Source of the DNA: Morchella semilibera
Taxonomy: Eukaryota > Ascomycota > Pezizomycetes > Pezizales > Morchellaceae
NCBI GenBank assembly: GCA_009192285.1
Contig: WBVU01000003.1
Location: 4,619,973-4,683,972 of the forward strand
DNA: 64,000 bases
Reading direction: 5' to 3'
The notes below the pieces were generated by a model, which saw only the letters and a list, made by a program, of their open reading frames with translations, did no database searches and was not told the DNA's origin. The translations under genes and the position numbers were made by a program. Shown one piece after another: positions 34,137-45,442 of this stretch (its first letter is position 1; each line of letters opens with the position of its first letter).

Positions 34137-36840
34137 TTATTTATAGCTAAAATCATTCCATGTACGCAAATCTATTCGGGTATTTACAAGCCAATTAGAG
34201 TTGTCCACCTCAAAGAGATGTGCCATTCCCAAGATGCTACGAATGTTCACAACCCACATCTTTCCCCTTCTTCTTCTGCAGGCTTTAGAAAGGCTGTGGG
34301 AGGTGTCTGGAATCCCCCGATCTTTTGCCTCCAGGAGCTCTATCAGGCACAACCTGTGTGATCGGCCCCTATCATCACGAAGCTTAAACAACGCCTCTAA
34401 TCGCCCTGGTAGGCGTCCTCCAAACACTCCCCAATGTTTTGAAGACGATATTGAAACCCATGCCCAATCCTTTCTCGCTGTTTGCTTTCTGAACACCGCT
34501 TCTCCAGTACATCGGAGGTTGTGAGTCTCATACATGTCCGGCTTTTGGAAGATAGGTAACGGAACTTGCAGGCAGGTAAGTCTTTCCACACGATATTCAC
34601 CAAAGCTCTCTGAGCATCCAACGATATCTTTGAGGTTTAATATTCGCATCTCTAGTGCTAGTCGCCGCCCGCCGTAGTCTAAGATCTGCGTCGCCGCGTC
34701 GACCTTGTTTGATGCTTCATATGCTTCTTTGACTTGATGAACGTGAGCTAATTCGCTGATGTCGGTAGAGAACATTGGAATGCTGCCAAAGCGCTCTACA
34801 TGCTCTCTGTAATGCGACAATAGGTGCAATTTGATGAAGTTGAAATGGGACTTTTCACGGATCTCGCGAATCTCCTCCAAGCTACGGTTATTGCCCTGAG
34901 AGCCTCGAGATTGCAAAGCTCTAGTCCGATCTTTCGCCTCTTTCCGCGTGCACTTATATGCTCGAAATTCTAGGAAGATGTCCTTATGTCTATGGAAGTC
35001 TTTGAGATAGTTCTCTAGATATTCCAAAGTACTCGTTGTGTGACTCCCGTATTGCGCCATCAAATGGAAGTCAATCGAGGCTTGCACACATTTCAATGCC
35101 TTAGCAAAGTCTACTCTTATAGCATTCGGCGGGTTTCTCAGAGCAACCGCGAGTGCCCTCAGGACAATCCGCCCAAGATTTCGCATCTCCTTTCCCTGCC
35201 ATTGTGTTGTCACCCTGTAAGGTTTATTTGGTACTGCAAGCCCAGGATATGGTGCAATAGACGACCAAACCTTGTCGAATTTGTATAATCGGTGATGTTT
35301 CTTAAGGAAACCTTGCACCCACTCCATCATGTGTTTTAATAGCCCAAGATAGATATTGTGCAAGATATCAGGCTTGTTCAGGTCGTAGGTGTTGACTTTA
35401 GGCATATCCCAGAAAGCATTGAAGAGTGTTTTTACGGACTTCGACACAAGGTATTCCACTGGCGAAGGATTCGCTGGATTCTCGTTGAACTGCCGCACCA
35501 TCTCCTGATAGGTCTCCTGATTGCGCGGAGGGCATCGCCCAATGCTCCCAAGGCTTTTGAAATCAACTTTGCAGCTTGGACAGGTTTGGTTGCTGATGTG
35601 CTGTAAGGAGGCGTGTTCGGGTTGGTCGGCGATCCACCCGCACAACACAGGATAACATAATCGCTTATAACCATCGGCGCAATTGATAAGCTCGCTTCCA
35701 CTGCTCCTGAAGCTTCTGAAAATGTCTTCAAGAGCTCGGTGAAGTGCCATTTGACTTTGACGTCGCAGTTTCGCATTGGCAGTCTGGTTGGTCCCTAACT
35801 TCGGAGGCACTGGCAATAGTGCTAGGAGTAATAGCGAATGCCCAGAGGGCTTGTTTCTTACTGATGACTTGATATTGCCAATCGTCAGGTATACTGGCCA
35901 AGCCTTCTTGTCGCCGCTGAAGTTCGTCAGATGGATTCCGTCCGATACGCATATAACAGGTACCAAAGTGGACCCTTCTGAGAGTGAGTTCTACCCCTAT
36001 GTGTTAGCCACTGCTCCCAGAGTAGTCATTAGAGCTCCCAGAGTAGTTGTTAGAGCTCCCAGAGTAGTCGTTAGAGCTCACCTGTGTTTCCCACCACCAA
36101 TCTGCTGTATGCAGTTCCCCGTACATCCGCTCACCAGATTCATTATGTTCTACCACAGGTGCGTACACCAAAGACTCTCTGAATGCGCGTTGACCTAGAA
36201 GAAATCGCACAATAGTCATTAGGTCGCGATAGTAGTAGGGAACTCTCGTCCCGCCTATCTCGACTTCGGAATGCTGCCAGCTTGATTTTCCCAGGCAATC
36301 ATTCATCTCCTCCATCTTCTGTATAAACCCCCTGCCATTCCTGTAGGAGCTTTCGCGGTTGCCATCCTGGGTGTGGAGGAAGAAGCTGTCAATGTTGCCC
36401 TGTGACGCTTTCGATAGTATGAAGTAACGTGCCATTCTAAATTCGTATGCAGAGTTAAAAGGGCACCATGGGTCCCTAAGAACGCTCTCTGAGGTTTCCC
36501 CATAGTCCTCCGAGGCAAACAAGCGCTCTCCGGCGCCTTCGTAAATAGTGGTTCTTGCCACACTCGTCTCCCCGTCCGAGTCATCTGTTTCGTCGTTGAA
36601 GTAGGACTCTGACTCGAGGTCTGAATTGTGATAGTGGGAGGAGACGAGGTCGCCATCTGTAGAGCCTTCAGGGGTATCATTCGTGTTCTCAAGGGTATTG
36701 TTATGCTCTTCGAGGAGCTGTGATTGATTGCCGAACCACCCATCGGCCTCGAAGGGATACATAGCGCGAAAATGCTTATCAAAATTCGCTGAAGAGCTGT
36801 AGCGTTTGGGGCAGAAAGGGCAAGTCGACTTCATGAGCAT
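34137..36840 (-). CDS. Element B Plavaka transposase, apparently intact
   Basis: Exon 1 is 36840-36082 (253 aa) and exon 2 is 35990-34137, in phase, giving 870 aa without a stop. The N-terminus is CPFCPKRYSSSANFDKHFRA, a C2H2-type finger with the last His unclear, then an acidic linker, FRMARYFILSKASQGNIDSF, YYRDLMTIVRFLLGQRAFRE and GELHTADWWWETQ. Exon 2 has GIHLTNFSGDKKAWPVYLTI, NCADGYKRLCYPVLCGWIAD, PDILHNIYLGLLKHMMEWVQ, WQGKEMRNLGRIVLRALAVA and HYREHVERFGSIPMFSTDIS. The Asp and Glu in GDKK, CADG and FSTDISEL are candidate catalytic residues by alignment with A; I cannot assign them firmly. The 91-nt intron (36081-35991) is made mostly of 21-bp tandem repeats and is absent from A. Confidence 0.85.
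35991..36081 (-). repeat. 91-nt transposase intron built of 21-bp repeats
   Basis: On the minus strand the intron begins GTGAGC and ends GGCTAACACATAGGGGTAG. Between these, the unit GAGCTCTAACGACTACTCTGG occurs three times with single changes. The A transposase reads straight through the same position (WWGMQERLAPGATVVP against WWETQ-NSLSEGSTLVP), so B gained this sequence. Confidence 0.75.
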
Positions 36841-37529
36841 TCTCGACTACTCTCTGGGTAATCTAATCCCTACTCTCTAGGTAAGCTAATCCCTGACAAA
36901 TGTTTGGAAATTAGACCCGCCAAAGGTCCCTGCCAAGATATGCATGATTAGTAATCTTCTGTTTGTTCAACCAACCACCTCCCTCATGTCATCTATCAAC
37001 AACTCCAACATACTACTTCAACCAAACCTTCTAACCACCCACCCCACCTCTCTCGTTTCACTCCAAGTATTTGCGGGTCTTTTCTCTCTCTCTGCAAGCA
37101 TTGGTAACTTTCCTCTGAGCATTCGCAGCTGCTCTTCCCGATTATATCTAAATGTAGGGTCTATCTACCAAATCTATAGACTAAATCTATCGACTAAATC
37201 TATCAACTAGTAGTCACTGACCTCCAATATTGCAGCCGTAAGCAATCACCAACAGCAACACCAATAGCATGAATCCGCCCGACCGACGTCATATATTGAT
37301 AATGTTGGAACAAGGCATATTGGGTCAGTATGGAAGCTCTGAGAGCACTGATGACTCCCCGTTGAGTTTTGGGTGACACTCAGCATATAAGAATGCCTTC
37401 ACCCACCCGGTGTTCCTCTCCCCACTTTCCCTACTACTATACACACTATCAGCTCTATCTTCAACTCTCACAGTTTCAACTCTCACAGTTTCAACTCTCA
37501 CGGTTTCATTTCTTCTTTCAATTTTCAAG
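36841..37529. promoter_or_regulatory. Divergent control region of element B
   Basis: 689 bp separate the transposase start and the B2 start. Just before B2 a 15-bp unit TCAACTCTCACAGTT is repeated three times (37461-37505), leading into a CT-rich run before ATG 37530, a common fungal promoter feature. The repeats differ in sequence from the 48-bp repeats of A. Promoter role inferred from position. Confidence 0.55.
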
Positions 37530-39290
37530 ATGCCTCGACTTTCAGAGCATAGGCCGGACCTGTATAAAAGCAGTGAGGTTTGCCTTCCTAAAGTCATGAG
37601 TTATCCGTTTGTTACTCACTACATTGATCTTTACTAGAGGTTTAGCATTGCCTCCCAAAGCATTCCCGGGAGCTCCCACAGGCCTCCCATTGATCCATAC
37701 GAAATCCCTCAAACCCCCAAAAGAGTCAGCCCTGAACTCGGCGCCCCTAGAATACTCATAGTCGCGACCATTGCTCCTAGAGACGTCGCTCACCTCTCGG
37801 ACAGCCGCCTCCCCGACAACCCTCCGGTCAGTAACACATCATGTATCTCCCCTAGCGCTTGGGATTTAGTAAAACATAGCTCTAACTCTGACACCGCGGG
37901 AGTGAGTCTAACCCCAGCAACAGGATCAAAAGGCCCAGCAGGCCCAGTAAGGCCGGTACCAGTAAGACGACTACGGAAGACTCTACCTCGGCGCCCCGCT
38001 CCTGCTGTAAGGGATTCCTCCTCCCCGGCATCAAAAACTCCTCGTCAACACCAGCAACACCAACAGCAGCGAAAGCAACAGTGGTAGCGACACCCACTGC
38101 CCGCACAGCACTGGCCACCCCTAGGAAAGCATCCGCAACAACAACAGCAGCGAAAGCAACACCAGCGAAAGCAACACCAGCGAAAGCAACACCAGCGAAA
38201 GCAACACCAGCGAAAGCAACACCAGCGAAAGCAACACCAGCGATACCCAGTGCCCGCATAGCACTCGCGACCCATAGGAAAGCATCCACGACAGCAACAG
38301 CAGCGAAAGCAACACCAGCGAAAGCAACAGTAGCGATATCCAGTGCCCGCATAGCACTCGCCACCCCTAGGAGAGCATCCGCGGATGACATGACAACTCC
38401 GGCAGGAAAGGCTAAGATGGCCCTGGGCCTAGCCAATCAGAGGAGTGTCTATATTCGCCTCCGGAAGGAATTACACGCGCAAATGATATCCACAGCTTGG
38501 GTAAATAAAACCGTCTCCAGCGCTGCCGCCTTCAACGGCCTTTGTAACTGGATGATGGGAACCCTATATGTCTGTCTGGGCCGGACCTAACACGGCTGAC
38601 CGGAGAACAATCGAGGAAGCTCTCACTGGCAAGTGGGTCATCGCCGACATTGGAAATAAGGAAAGGTCTTCAAAGATCACAGGGCAGTGAGAGCTCCGTG
38701 AAAACAATGGTTCTGACACACCTGATGACCCTGAAGACCCTGATGACTTACCGCCCCCAAAGCGCCAGAAGCAATCGCATGAGCCTGCAAAGCAATTGAG
38801 GGTGACTGTGATGGTTACTGTGGTCGACCCTGATGCCATCGCTCCCTACGACCCCGATACTGCCCCGAATTACACGTGTGACAACCCGCTCAACGAGCCC
38901 AGTTTCATAGGAGTGTTGAAAGGAGAGTCGTTTAGTGGGCTGTGCAAGGTGATAATGAAACACACCATGCCTGATAGAGTTATCATGACCATCCGGGGAG
39001 CAATCGCGAATGCTCCACCCTCTCTTCCAGGTGCTTCGACAAACTACCCACCCACCAGTGGTGCAGATTACCGACGGCGAAGAGCTTGAGGGGTGGTTGG
39101 CCGACACCACCGCTAGACCTCGACGGCTCTTAGCAATACTCCATAGGGAAGGCGCTGGTTTTGGTGGACGTGGTGACGAGTCTCCGCCCAGCCACCAAAG
39201 GTTTCTGCACATTGAGGAGACCAATTATTCCATCCTCGACATTTCTGCAGAAGACTCCAGCTTTGATCCCAACTTTAGGGTGACCAGTAC
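37530..39290 (+). CDS. Element B cargo gene B2: A2 counterpart with KATPA repeats
   Basis: ATG 37530 gives MPRLSEHRPDLYKSSE, then a likely intron (GTTTGC...CTAG, to about 37636). A Pro/Ser/Arg-rich exon and a stretch with about six KATPA pentapeptides (38149-38242) follow, then ANQRSVYIRLRKELHAQMIS. Near 38800-39250 come NPLNEPSFIGVLKGESFSGL and, after a probable intron ending TTCCAG at 39030, TDGEELEGWLADTTARPRRL, which aligns with A2. The middle (38590-38790) is not open in one frame, so the gene is either more heavily spliced than I can resolve or damaged. Function unknown. Confidence 0.5.
38149..38242 (+). repeat. 15-bp minisatellite GCGAAAGCAACACCA
   Basis: About six tandem copies of a 15-bp unit, nearly identical, coding for KATPA in the B2 frame. 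Degenerate versions continue at 38080-38150 and 38300-38340. Confidence 0.9.
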
Positions 39291-39295
39291 TGGGC

Positions 39296-39925
39296 TGTGA
39301 CGGAGTAACCCGACGCAAAGAAAAAGATGACAATGATGACGCAGAAGGACTCGAGGAGTACAGTTGCAGCGACGAGGATACCGACGAAGACAATGGCAAC
39401 ACCGGGCAGGCACAAGCACAGGCACTGGCAAAGGCAAAGGCAAGGGCAAAGGCACAAGAGCACAAGGCAGGGAGAGTGAGGACCGAATGGACCTCAACGA
39501 GAACGATAAGAGGTACTATGGTTTTCCTCTTCAGAGGACAGAATCTTGGGTACGAGAAACTATAGCTTGAGGATAGGAGTGGATTCCTATGTACCGAGAT
39601 AACAGGAAGACGAGACAGAGAGAAAAGAAAGAAAGAACTAAGGAAACCATCTACCTCCGCTATTTAACACTTCTCCTCCACTAGTCCACTATGACTCATA
39701 CGTCAGCTCATAGAAACCCACAGAACTCCACCGCATCCACACCTCGTATTCCTCCTCATCATCCTCGCTATTTACATTACAAATCCATCATGCCACCGAA
39801 CTTCCTAGAACCCAATGACGACACCCTCCCTTTAGCACACCCTTTCCTCGCTTAACCATTCCCAAACAATCATAACAGCGCTTCGACTAGCGAGCCCTCG
39901 GGACTGATGCCAAGACGCCGGGACA
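39296..39925 (-). repeat. Solo LTR-1 between B2 and B3
   Basis: A 630-bp copy, TGTGACGGAGTAACCCGACG...GCCAAGACGCCGGGACA, with the perfect duplication TGGGC (39291-39295, 39926-39930). It is the cleanest solo LTR in the window and lies 16 bp upstream of the B3 start, so it may have replaced or altered that promoter. Confidence 0.96.
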
Positions 39926-39941
39926 TGGGCGCCGGGTGAAT

Positions 39942-41817
39942 ATGCCCCGTACCTTTGAGAGCTTTCAGAGGATCATACAGGAGTATGTTGTCCGTCGTAA
40001 TAGGCAGCAGGGTGGTATTGACCATCTTGAACCTATATACCAAAGGAGGTTTCCCGACACCGTCTGTGTTGGAGACCCGCCTGCTAAACCAATGCAAAAA
40101 CGAGGGCGAACTTCCGCCGTTTACCCAACAGAACCACCGACTGCTCCAGCAGCTTCCGCGGGTGCTTCCCGGGCACCGGAAACGCCTCCTGTCTATATTA
40201 CTGACTCATCTATGCCTATCCAATTCTCTTCACCAGCCTATCGTGACCCACACGAAATATTTCCTTCGTCGCCATTCCATACTAGATTTGAGGAAGAGAT
40301 ACCTCCGAGCTCTCCTCAGATGCCTTCGAGCTCTCCCCAAACCCCTCCTAGCACTCCCTATCCCCCTCCCGAGCCGACGTCGACTTTACCGACCTGCCCC
40401 GCTGAGTAGCCCCGCGCCCCGCGAGCGGGCCTCCTCTGTCCCCGAGAGCGAAGACACAACAGACGATTACGTGCTCTCCCGGGTCTCTTCGCATATGCTC
40501 TCTCCGAGCACTTCCTACCCTTATACAATTGCTGACGATAGCTCCGGGAGCTCTCAGAAAGGTCGGTCAAGCAAAGCGCAAAGTTCCAGGAGTGCTAGTG
40601 TATTGTCCCTTGAGTGTCAAAGAGTAGAACGCGAGTGTAGTTCATTGATTGGGGAGCATACTCTTCTACATGAACCGTTCCCGTACGCGGCAAGACTAAC
40701 GGTTCTATCAATAAATATGTGGAAAAAGGCTTGTAACACTTTGGGGTGTAAAACAGATATTGATGACACCGTCATCAAGCAGGCAAGTGCTCTCGCAACA
40801 CTCCCTGATGCTCTAGCAGCACTCCCTAATGTTCTGACCCAATGTTCTGAGAGATGTTAACCAAGTGTAGGTCAGAAGTCTTCACTCCCGAGTCCGTTCA
40901 CATTTGATGCATGAAGTGAAAGGGCGGCTCACCGACTCATCTCTTTATGGGTTTGCTAAGCTCCCAACATCGCACGAACGGGCGAACCGTATCCGTTACC
41001 TTTTGAAGAATGATCGTTTCATCAGCCATCCAGATCACTACAAGGAGGGAATTCCACATACCCACTAGAGCATTGAGTATAACTCTCATAGCTATTAGGA
41101 GTATTGTTGCCCGTTCCTAGAGCCGGAGATAATTGATATTTTATATTATGGATTCTTCGAAGGTATCCGGATGCAAGGAGTCAGGGATCCCGAATTTCTC
41201 GAGCGAATAAACCCTATCCTGATCTGTTTGGTGGCTACTGCAATTTGGTATGGGTTGCGTGCCTGGTCGACGGGAGTTTACATGAAACCAGACCATTTTC
41301 AGTCCGGGAATGAGACGGTTGTGAGTAAGTAGTGGCCACTACCCAAGGGTCTATCGAGAATGCTCATACTGATGTGGTGTGTGCCTCAGAGACATTCACG
41401 AGAATGACAAACACATGGAATAGCTGGACACCAGAAAATCAGGCTGGAACGTTAGAGTTGATTAAGGAGAATCTTCGTGATATGGTAGTTTTTGATCAGA
41501 ACGATATCGCCGAAACATACTAACCTTGAAAATAGATACGAGAAAAGAAGGGCGTTGTGCTGGAGGTAATACCAGTAGATTGTCTTAAGGAAGATGATGA
41601 TGCTCTTGCTGCAGCCCTGGCAGCATTCCGGAATTCTAGAAGGGGGACCACGGTGACTCCAGGGGCATCCCAGGGGACTAACTATGAAGACAGTCTTGAT
41701 CCGGAGGTTGTTGGCGCCCAGCTGCGGGAAGTTCACGTCGATGTCTATGGGGATATTGAGGAGGAAGAACAGGAGCTCCAGGTTGAGCTAGAGCAGGTTC
41801 TCAAACGAGATGAATGA
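39942..41817 (+). pseudogene. Element B cargo gene B3: DUF6532-like, probably damaged
   Basis: It starts MPRTFESFQRIIQEYVVRRN, followed by a Pro/Ser-rich disordered region. The frame changes near 40395 across GTCGAC...GAGTAG, which is only 31 nt, short for an intron. The DUF6532-like core reads VRSHLMHEVKGRLTDSSLYG and RANRIRYLLKNDRFISHPDH (40890-41060), then after a degenerate intron FFEGIRMQGVRDPEFLERIN and PILICLVATAIWYGLRAWST (41150-41270). Then come a GTGAGT...CTCAG intron and an acidic end (EEEEQELQVELEQVL). The core matches A3 in order and spacing. Whether any transcript is translatable is doubtful. Confidence 0.6.
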
Positions 41818-41873
41818 GACGAACAAGTCCCTACGAAATATCGCGATAGCTCTCTGAGCCTTTGGAAGACGTT

Positions 41874-41960
41874 ATTATTTTTATTGGGATTATTTCTATC
41901 GGGATTATTCTTATTGGGATTATTTCTATTGGGTTTCTATCGGGATTATCTTTATTGTAA
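41874..41960 (+). repeat. 15-bp AT-rich minisatellite after B3
   Basis: The unit TATTGGGATTATTTC, with TATCGGGATTATTCT variants, is repeated five to six times about 60 bp after the B3 stop. No function evident. Confidence 0.8.
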
Positions 41961-42349
41961 TATTATTTCGTGGACATGGATGTATTATCAAGAGCGGAAT
42001 TTAACCACCAATAGCTACTATCATGAGTGCTATGAGAGCGAAATGGGACCCCTATTAATTCAGGGTGAGGAGTGAGAGCGTCAGGCGGCTCCAGGTAATA
42101 TAGGCACCTTCAGGTGAAGCCAGGGAGATATATTAATCTTCAGGAGCATCTATGACCACGCCAGGAGGAATCAGGAAATGGTATTGGCGCCAGAAGAGGT
42201 TCTCCACGGCAGGAGAGGCATGACGTGATATACACGCCCAGGTGTGCCCTGAGATTGAAAGAACCTACAGAGATTGAGTTTGTCTTGGATGCGCCATGAG
42301 CGTCCTGAATGCTGTGAACGTCTGAGAAGGCCATCTAGGTTTGCTGATG
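41961..42349. repeat. Element B right arm with CAGGAG subterminal motifs
   Basis: In about 280 bp the motif CAGG(A/T)G or close variants recurs about eight times (CCAGGTAA, TCAGGTGA, CAGGAGC, CCAGGAGG, CAGGAGAG, CCAGGTGT). The left arm near 33850-33935 carries CCTGG/CCTGAA, the opposite strand. The 137-bp MITEs are filled with CAGGAGAC. This is consistent with a shared transposase-binding site. Confidence 0.55.
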
Positions 42350-42849
42350 GAATTGCTAGACCGAAGAAATCCTTTCTTTAAATTATCAGCCAAATAGTCC
42401 CTCAACGCCTTCAACTCTTCCCGCGACATACTGTACATAGTGTCCTGGCGTCTTGGCATCGGTCCCGAGGGTTCGGTAGTCGAAGCGCTGTCGTGGTTGT
42501 TGGGGTAATGTTAAGCGAGGAGGAGGTATGCTGAGGAGGGGGTGTCGTCATTAAGTTTTAGGAGGTTCGATGGCGTGATAGATTGGTAACGTAAATAGCG
42601 AAGATGGTGGGGACAAATATGAGGTATAGTAGCGATAGGTTTCTATGGGGTTCTATAAGCGAAAGTATGAATCATAGCGGACTGGTGGAGGAGGTGTGTT
42701 AAATAACGGAGATAGGAGTTTTTCTTAGTTCTTTCTTGGGAAAACGTTCAGGATACCATGTTCCTGGCGAGTTTATGTGCTGGATACCACAACATCAGTG
42801 CTGACCTCGCATGACAGTGCGCATCACTCCAACACAACGACACCCCCCT

Positions 42850-43420
42850 CCACCCTCCACCCCCACCGCTCCATTATACTTCTTGGCTTCAAATACTAAC
42901 AACCATATTAGGTATTTGGTTCTTGATGCTGAGACATCTAATTTGATGAACTCATTGCCCGCTTTGGATGATATTCGGCACCGAGACCTAGGAATTGCGG
43001 ACGCCTTTTGCTTTTTTAGGCACTCTTCTGCTGCCTTAGGTAAATGGTTGATCCTGAGCCTTTACCTTGGCTATTACTCCGCGCCAAGACCTTTAGGTAC
43101 CGGAATTCTTTTGCTTGCTTGGGTTTAATCCTACTTATTTGGGCTAATAGTAGATACTGAGACCTCTAATTAGCAGAAACTCTTTGCTACTATACGAATT
43201 CCACTCCTTCTTTGGGCAATGTTAGTTGCTGAGCTTGCAGCCTTGGCTATTACTTGGCGCTGAGACCTTCAGGTAGCGGGATTCTTTTGCTATTCTGAGT
43301 ATATTCTTACTGACTTGGGCTACTAGTAAGCGGTTGGGCACCAGATTTGTGAATTCTTTACTCATACTTGGTGACGAGACCCCCTATTAGCGGAACCTAT
43401 TTGTTGCTGAATGGCAACCA
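42850..43420 (+). repeat. Degenerate repeats in the MULE left arm
   Basis: The motif GAGACCT(T/C)TA..TAGCGGAA.TCTTTTGCT recurs about six times at variable spacing (near 42930, 42985, 43085, 43160, 43265 and 43378). Units diverge strongly. No open frame is supported here; the array may be a subterminal binding region. Confidence 0.6.
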
Positions 43421-43657
43421 TGATGAGCAATTCAAAATGCGGACTCGTTGCAGGATTGAGTATCCGTGCTGGTTTCTCTGGATACCGGTGTAATTGTTGA
43501 ATTGGGTTAAATATCAATAAATATCAGCGATCATTATCGATTTCTCGGCTATAAATTCTTGAGTTTGGTTCGTGATTAAGCCCGCTTTCAATTGCAGTTG
43601 ACGATCCTTAGATTCACTATCAATCACTCGTTTTGGACACATATCTTCCTCTGTATA

Positions 43658-45442
43658 ATGCCTTTGACACCTATTCAAGCGGGTCAACTGTTTGCAGAAT
43701 TCAACTCTTTGAGGGATGCGATTCAGGATTAGGCTGTAGCGGACCAATTTGAATTCCGTATGCAATTGAAAGATACTACACGGGCAGATTACAGATGCAA
43801 AACTTCAAGTAGGCGGGGAGAAGAAGGGGAATGCCAGTGGCGAGTCTATGCTGCAAAAGTAAGAGATGGCTCAATAAAAATCGGGAAACTTATCAACGAG
43901 CACATATGCTTAGGCGCTGCACCTACTGCTCGTCCTGTCCGCAATCAACAGTCCTGGCTCCGACGCCATATACCCACCCATTTGATTGTAACGAAGCAGA
44001 AAACACCCCGTGAAATACAACAAACGATGCAGCTCCACCACAATACCAACGTTAGTTATCAAGCTGCACATGAAGCATATACAGCTCTTGCTAATGATAA
44101 TATCGATTATGAGTGTACTTCATATCAAAAACTGCCCTCTTATATCACCTTGCTACGTCAAAAAAATCCAGATCTATATACAAATCTTGAATTACTACAA
44201 GACGGTGATGTCCTGAAATTTTGTCGAGTATTCATCTGTTCCGCTCAATCAAGACGGACATTCCACCACTGTAGGAAGTTCATTGCACTTGACGGAACAT
44301 TCTGTAAAGCTCGATTTGTACAAATTCTGTTATTGGCCGTTACAATTGTTGCCAATGGTCATATTGTGCTTTTGGCATAGGCTATAGTCGAGGGGGAAAA
44401 TAAGGAATCTTGGTCATATTTCATGCGACATTTGCGGAATGCAATTCCAGAAATTACTGAGGTAGACTATACGGTTATAAGCGATAGAGAGAAGGGTTTG
44501 ATGGTTGCCACAGATATTTTGGGTCCACGTATAATACGGGCGCTTTGCACCTTCCATTTACTCGAGAATTTCAAAAGATTTGGCAAGGGAATAACAGATC
44601 TATTTTTCTGGAAAATTGCAAATGCCAGAACAGAAATGGAATACGATACTCAAATGGCGCTACCACGTCAAGAAAAAACAGCTTCTGCAGACTATTTGAT
44701 AGCTATCGACAGGACACTTTGGGTTACTGCTTTCTTTCTTGGACACCGTTACGGACACAATACCTCAAATATTGTAGAATTTCTCAATAATTCCCTCAAA
44801 AACGCACGAGAATTACCAATTCTTGACCTCCTAAACGAGATATGACATTCTCAGATGGCCTTACGATTCCGCCGATTACAGCAAGCAAACCAGTTAAACA
44901 ACCAAAATTTCACTCCATACTGTATCAACTTGGCGCAGGCGAGTAGTATATGGGCACAACAAAACACGGTACGGATGGCTAGTAGGGTGCAGGGTGAAGT
45001 GCAGCAACAAAATGATCGTGAACGTGGTAGTAACCGAGTATTTACTGTCAATCTTGAAACCCGGAAATGTAGCTGTTTGAAATTTCAGGAAAATGGTATT
45101 CCCTGTTCGCATGCATGGGCATGTATTCTGAGCAAAGGGCAAGCACCAAACACCTATTTTCCTGCTATTTTATCAGTCGAAACATGGAAGGAAACTTATT
45201 CAGAGAACTGGAATCCTGTAACTATTGAGGGTCTTATGTTGCAGGCCTGCCACCCACCCATGGTACGAAGGTTACCTGGCAGGCCGAAGGTTAGATGGGC
45301 TATTCGAGGGGATAGGGGTCTCGCTGTCCTCAACCATGCGCGCCGAGCAAATGGTGAGGAAATTCCGAATAGGGAACAGAAGTGTGGTAATTGTAATTCT
45401 ACTAGCCACAATAGGCGAACATGTACAACTCCTAGTAACTAG
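43658..45442 (+). pseudogene. MULE transposase, three in-frame stops
   Basis: One frame of about 594 codons from ATG 43658. An N-terminal FLYWCH/FAR1-like zinc region (C near 43800 and 43834, HICLG near 43908) precedes the MULE core: FIALDGTFCKARFVQILLLA (first Asp), YTVISDREKGLMVATDILGP (second Asp) and HNTSNIVEFLNNSLKNAREL (Glu). Then come a SWIM finger (CSCLKFQENGIPCSHAWAC) and a C-terminal knuckle (CGNCNSTSHNRRTC). It would move the MULE. In-frame stops at 43730, 44378 and 44843 and no frameshift: recently inactivated, or an otherwise fresh copy decaying by C-to-T change. Confidence 0.9.

Larger units (their letters stand above)
33786..42349. mobile_element. Element B: 8.6-kb Plavaka-type transposon with cargo genes
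   Basis: The ends are CATCAGCAAGCTTGG (33786) and, on the other strand from 42349, CATCAGCAAACCTAG. GA is duplicated at 33784-33785 and 42350-42351. The Gyp2 RT continues on both sides, so the insertion is unambiguous. Layout: minus-strand transposase (34137-36840), divergent control region, gene B2 (37530-39290), a solo LTR (39296-39925), DUF6532-like gene B3 (39942-41817) and a right arm with CAGGAG motifs. Same plan as element A. The transposase looks intact, so this copy or a close sister could have been active recently. Confidence 0.92.

Noticed and set aside
38149-38242. CRISPR-like array
   Set aside because: Units are contiguous with no spacers and the setting is a eukaryotic transposon; it is a coding minisatellite.
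38045-38436. Cys/Trp- or Val/Leu-rich minus-strand frames opposite B2
   Set aside because: Shadows of the 15-bp KATPA minisatellite.
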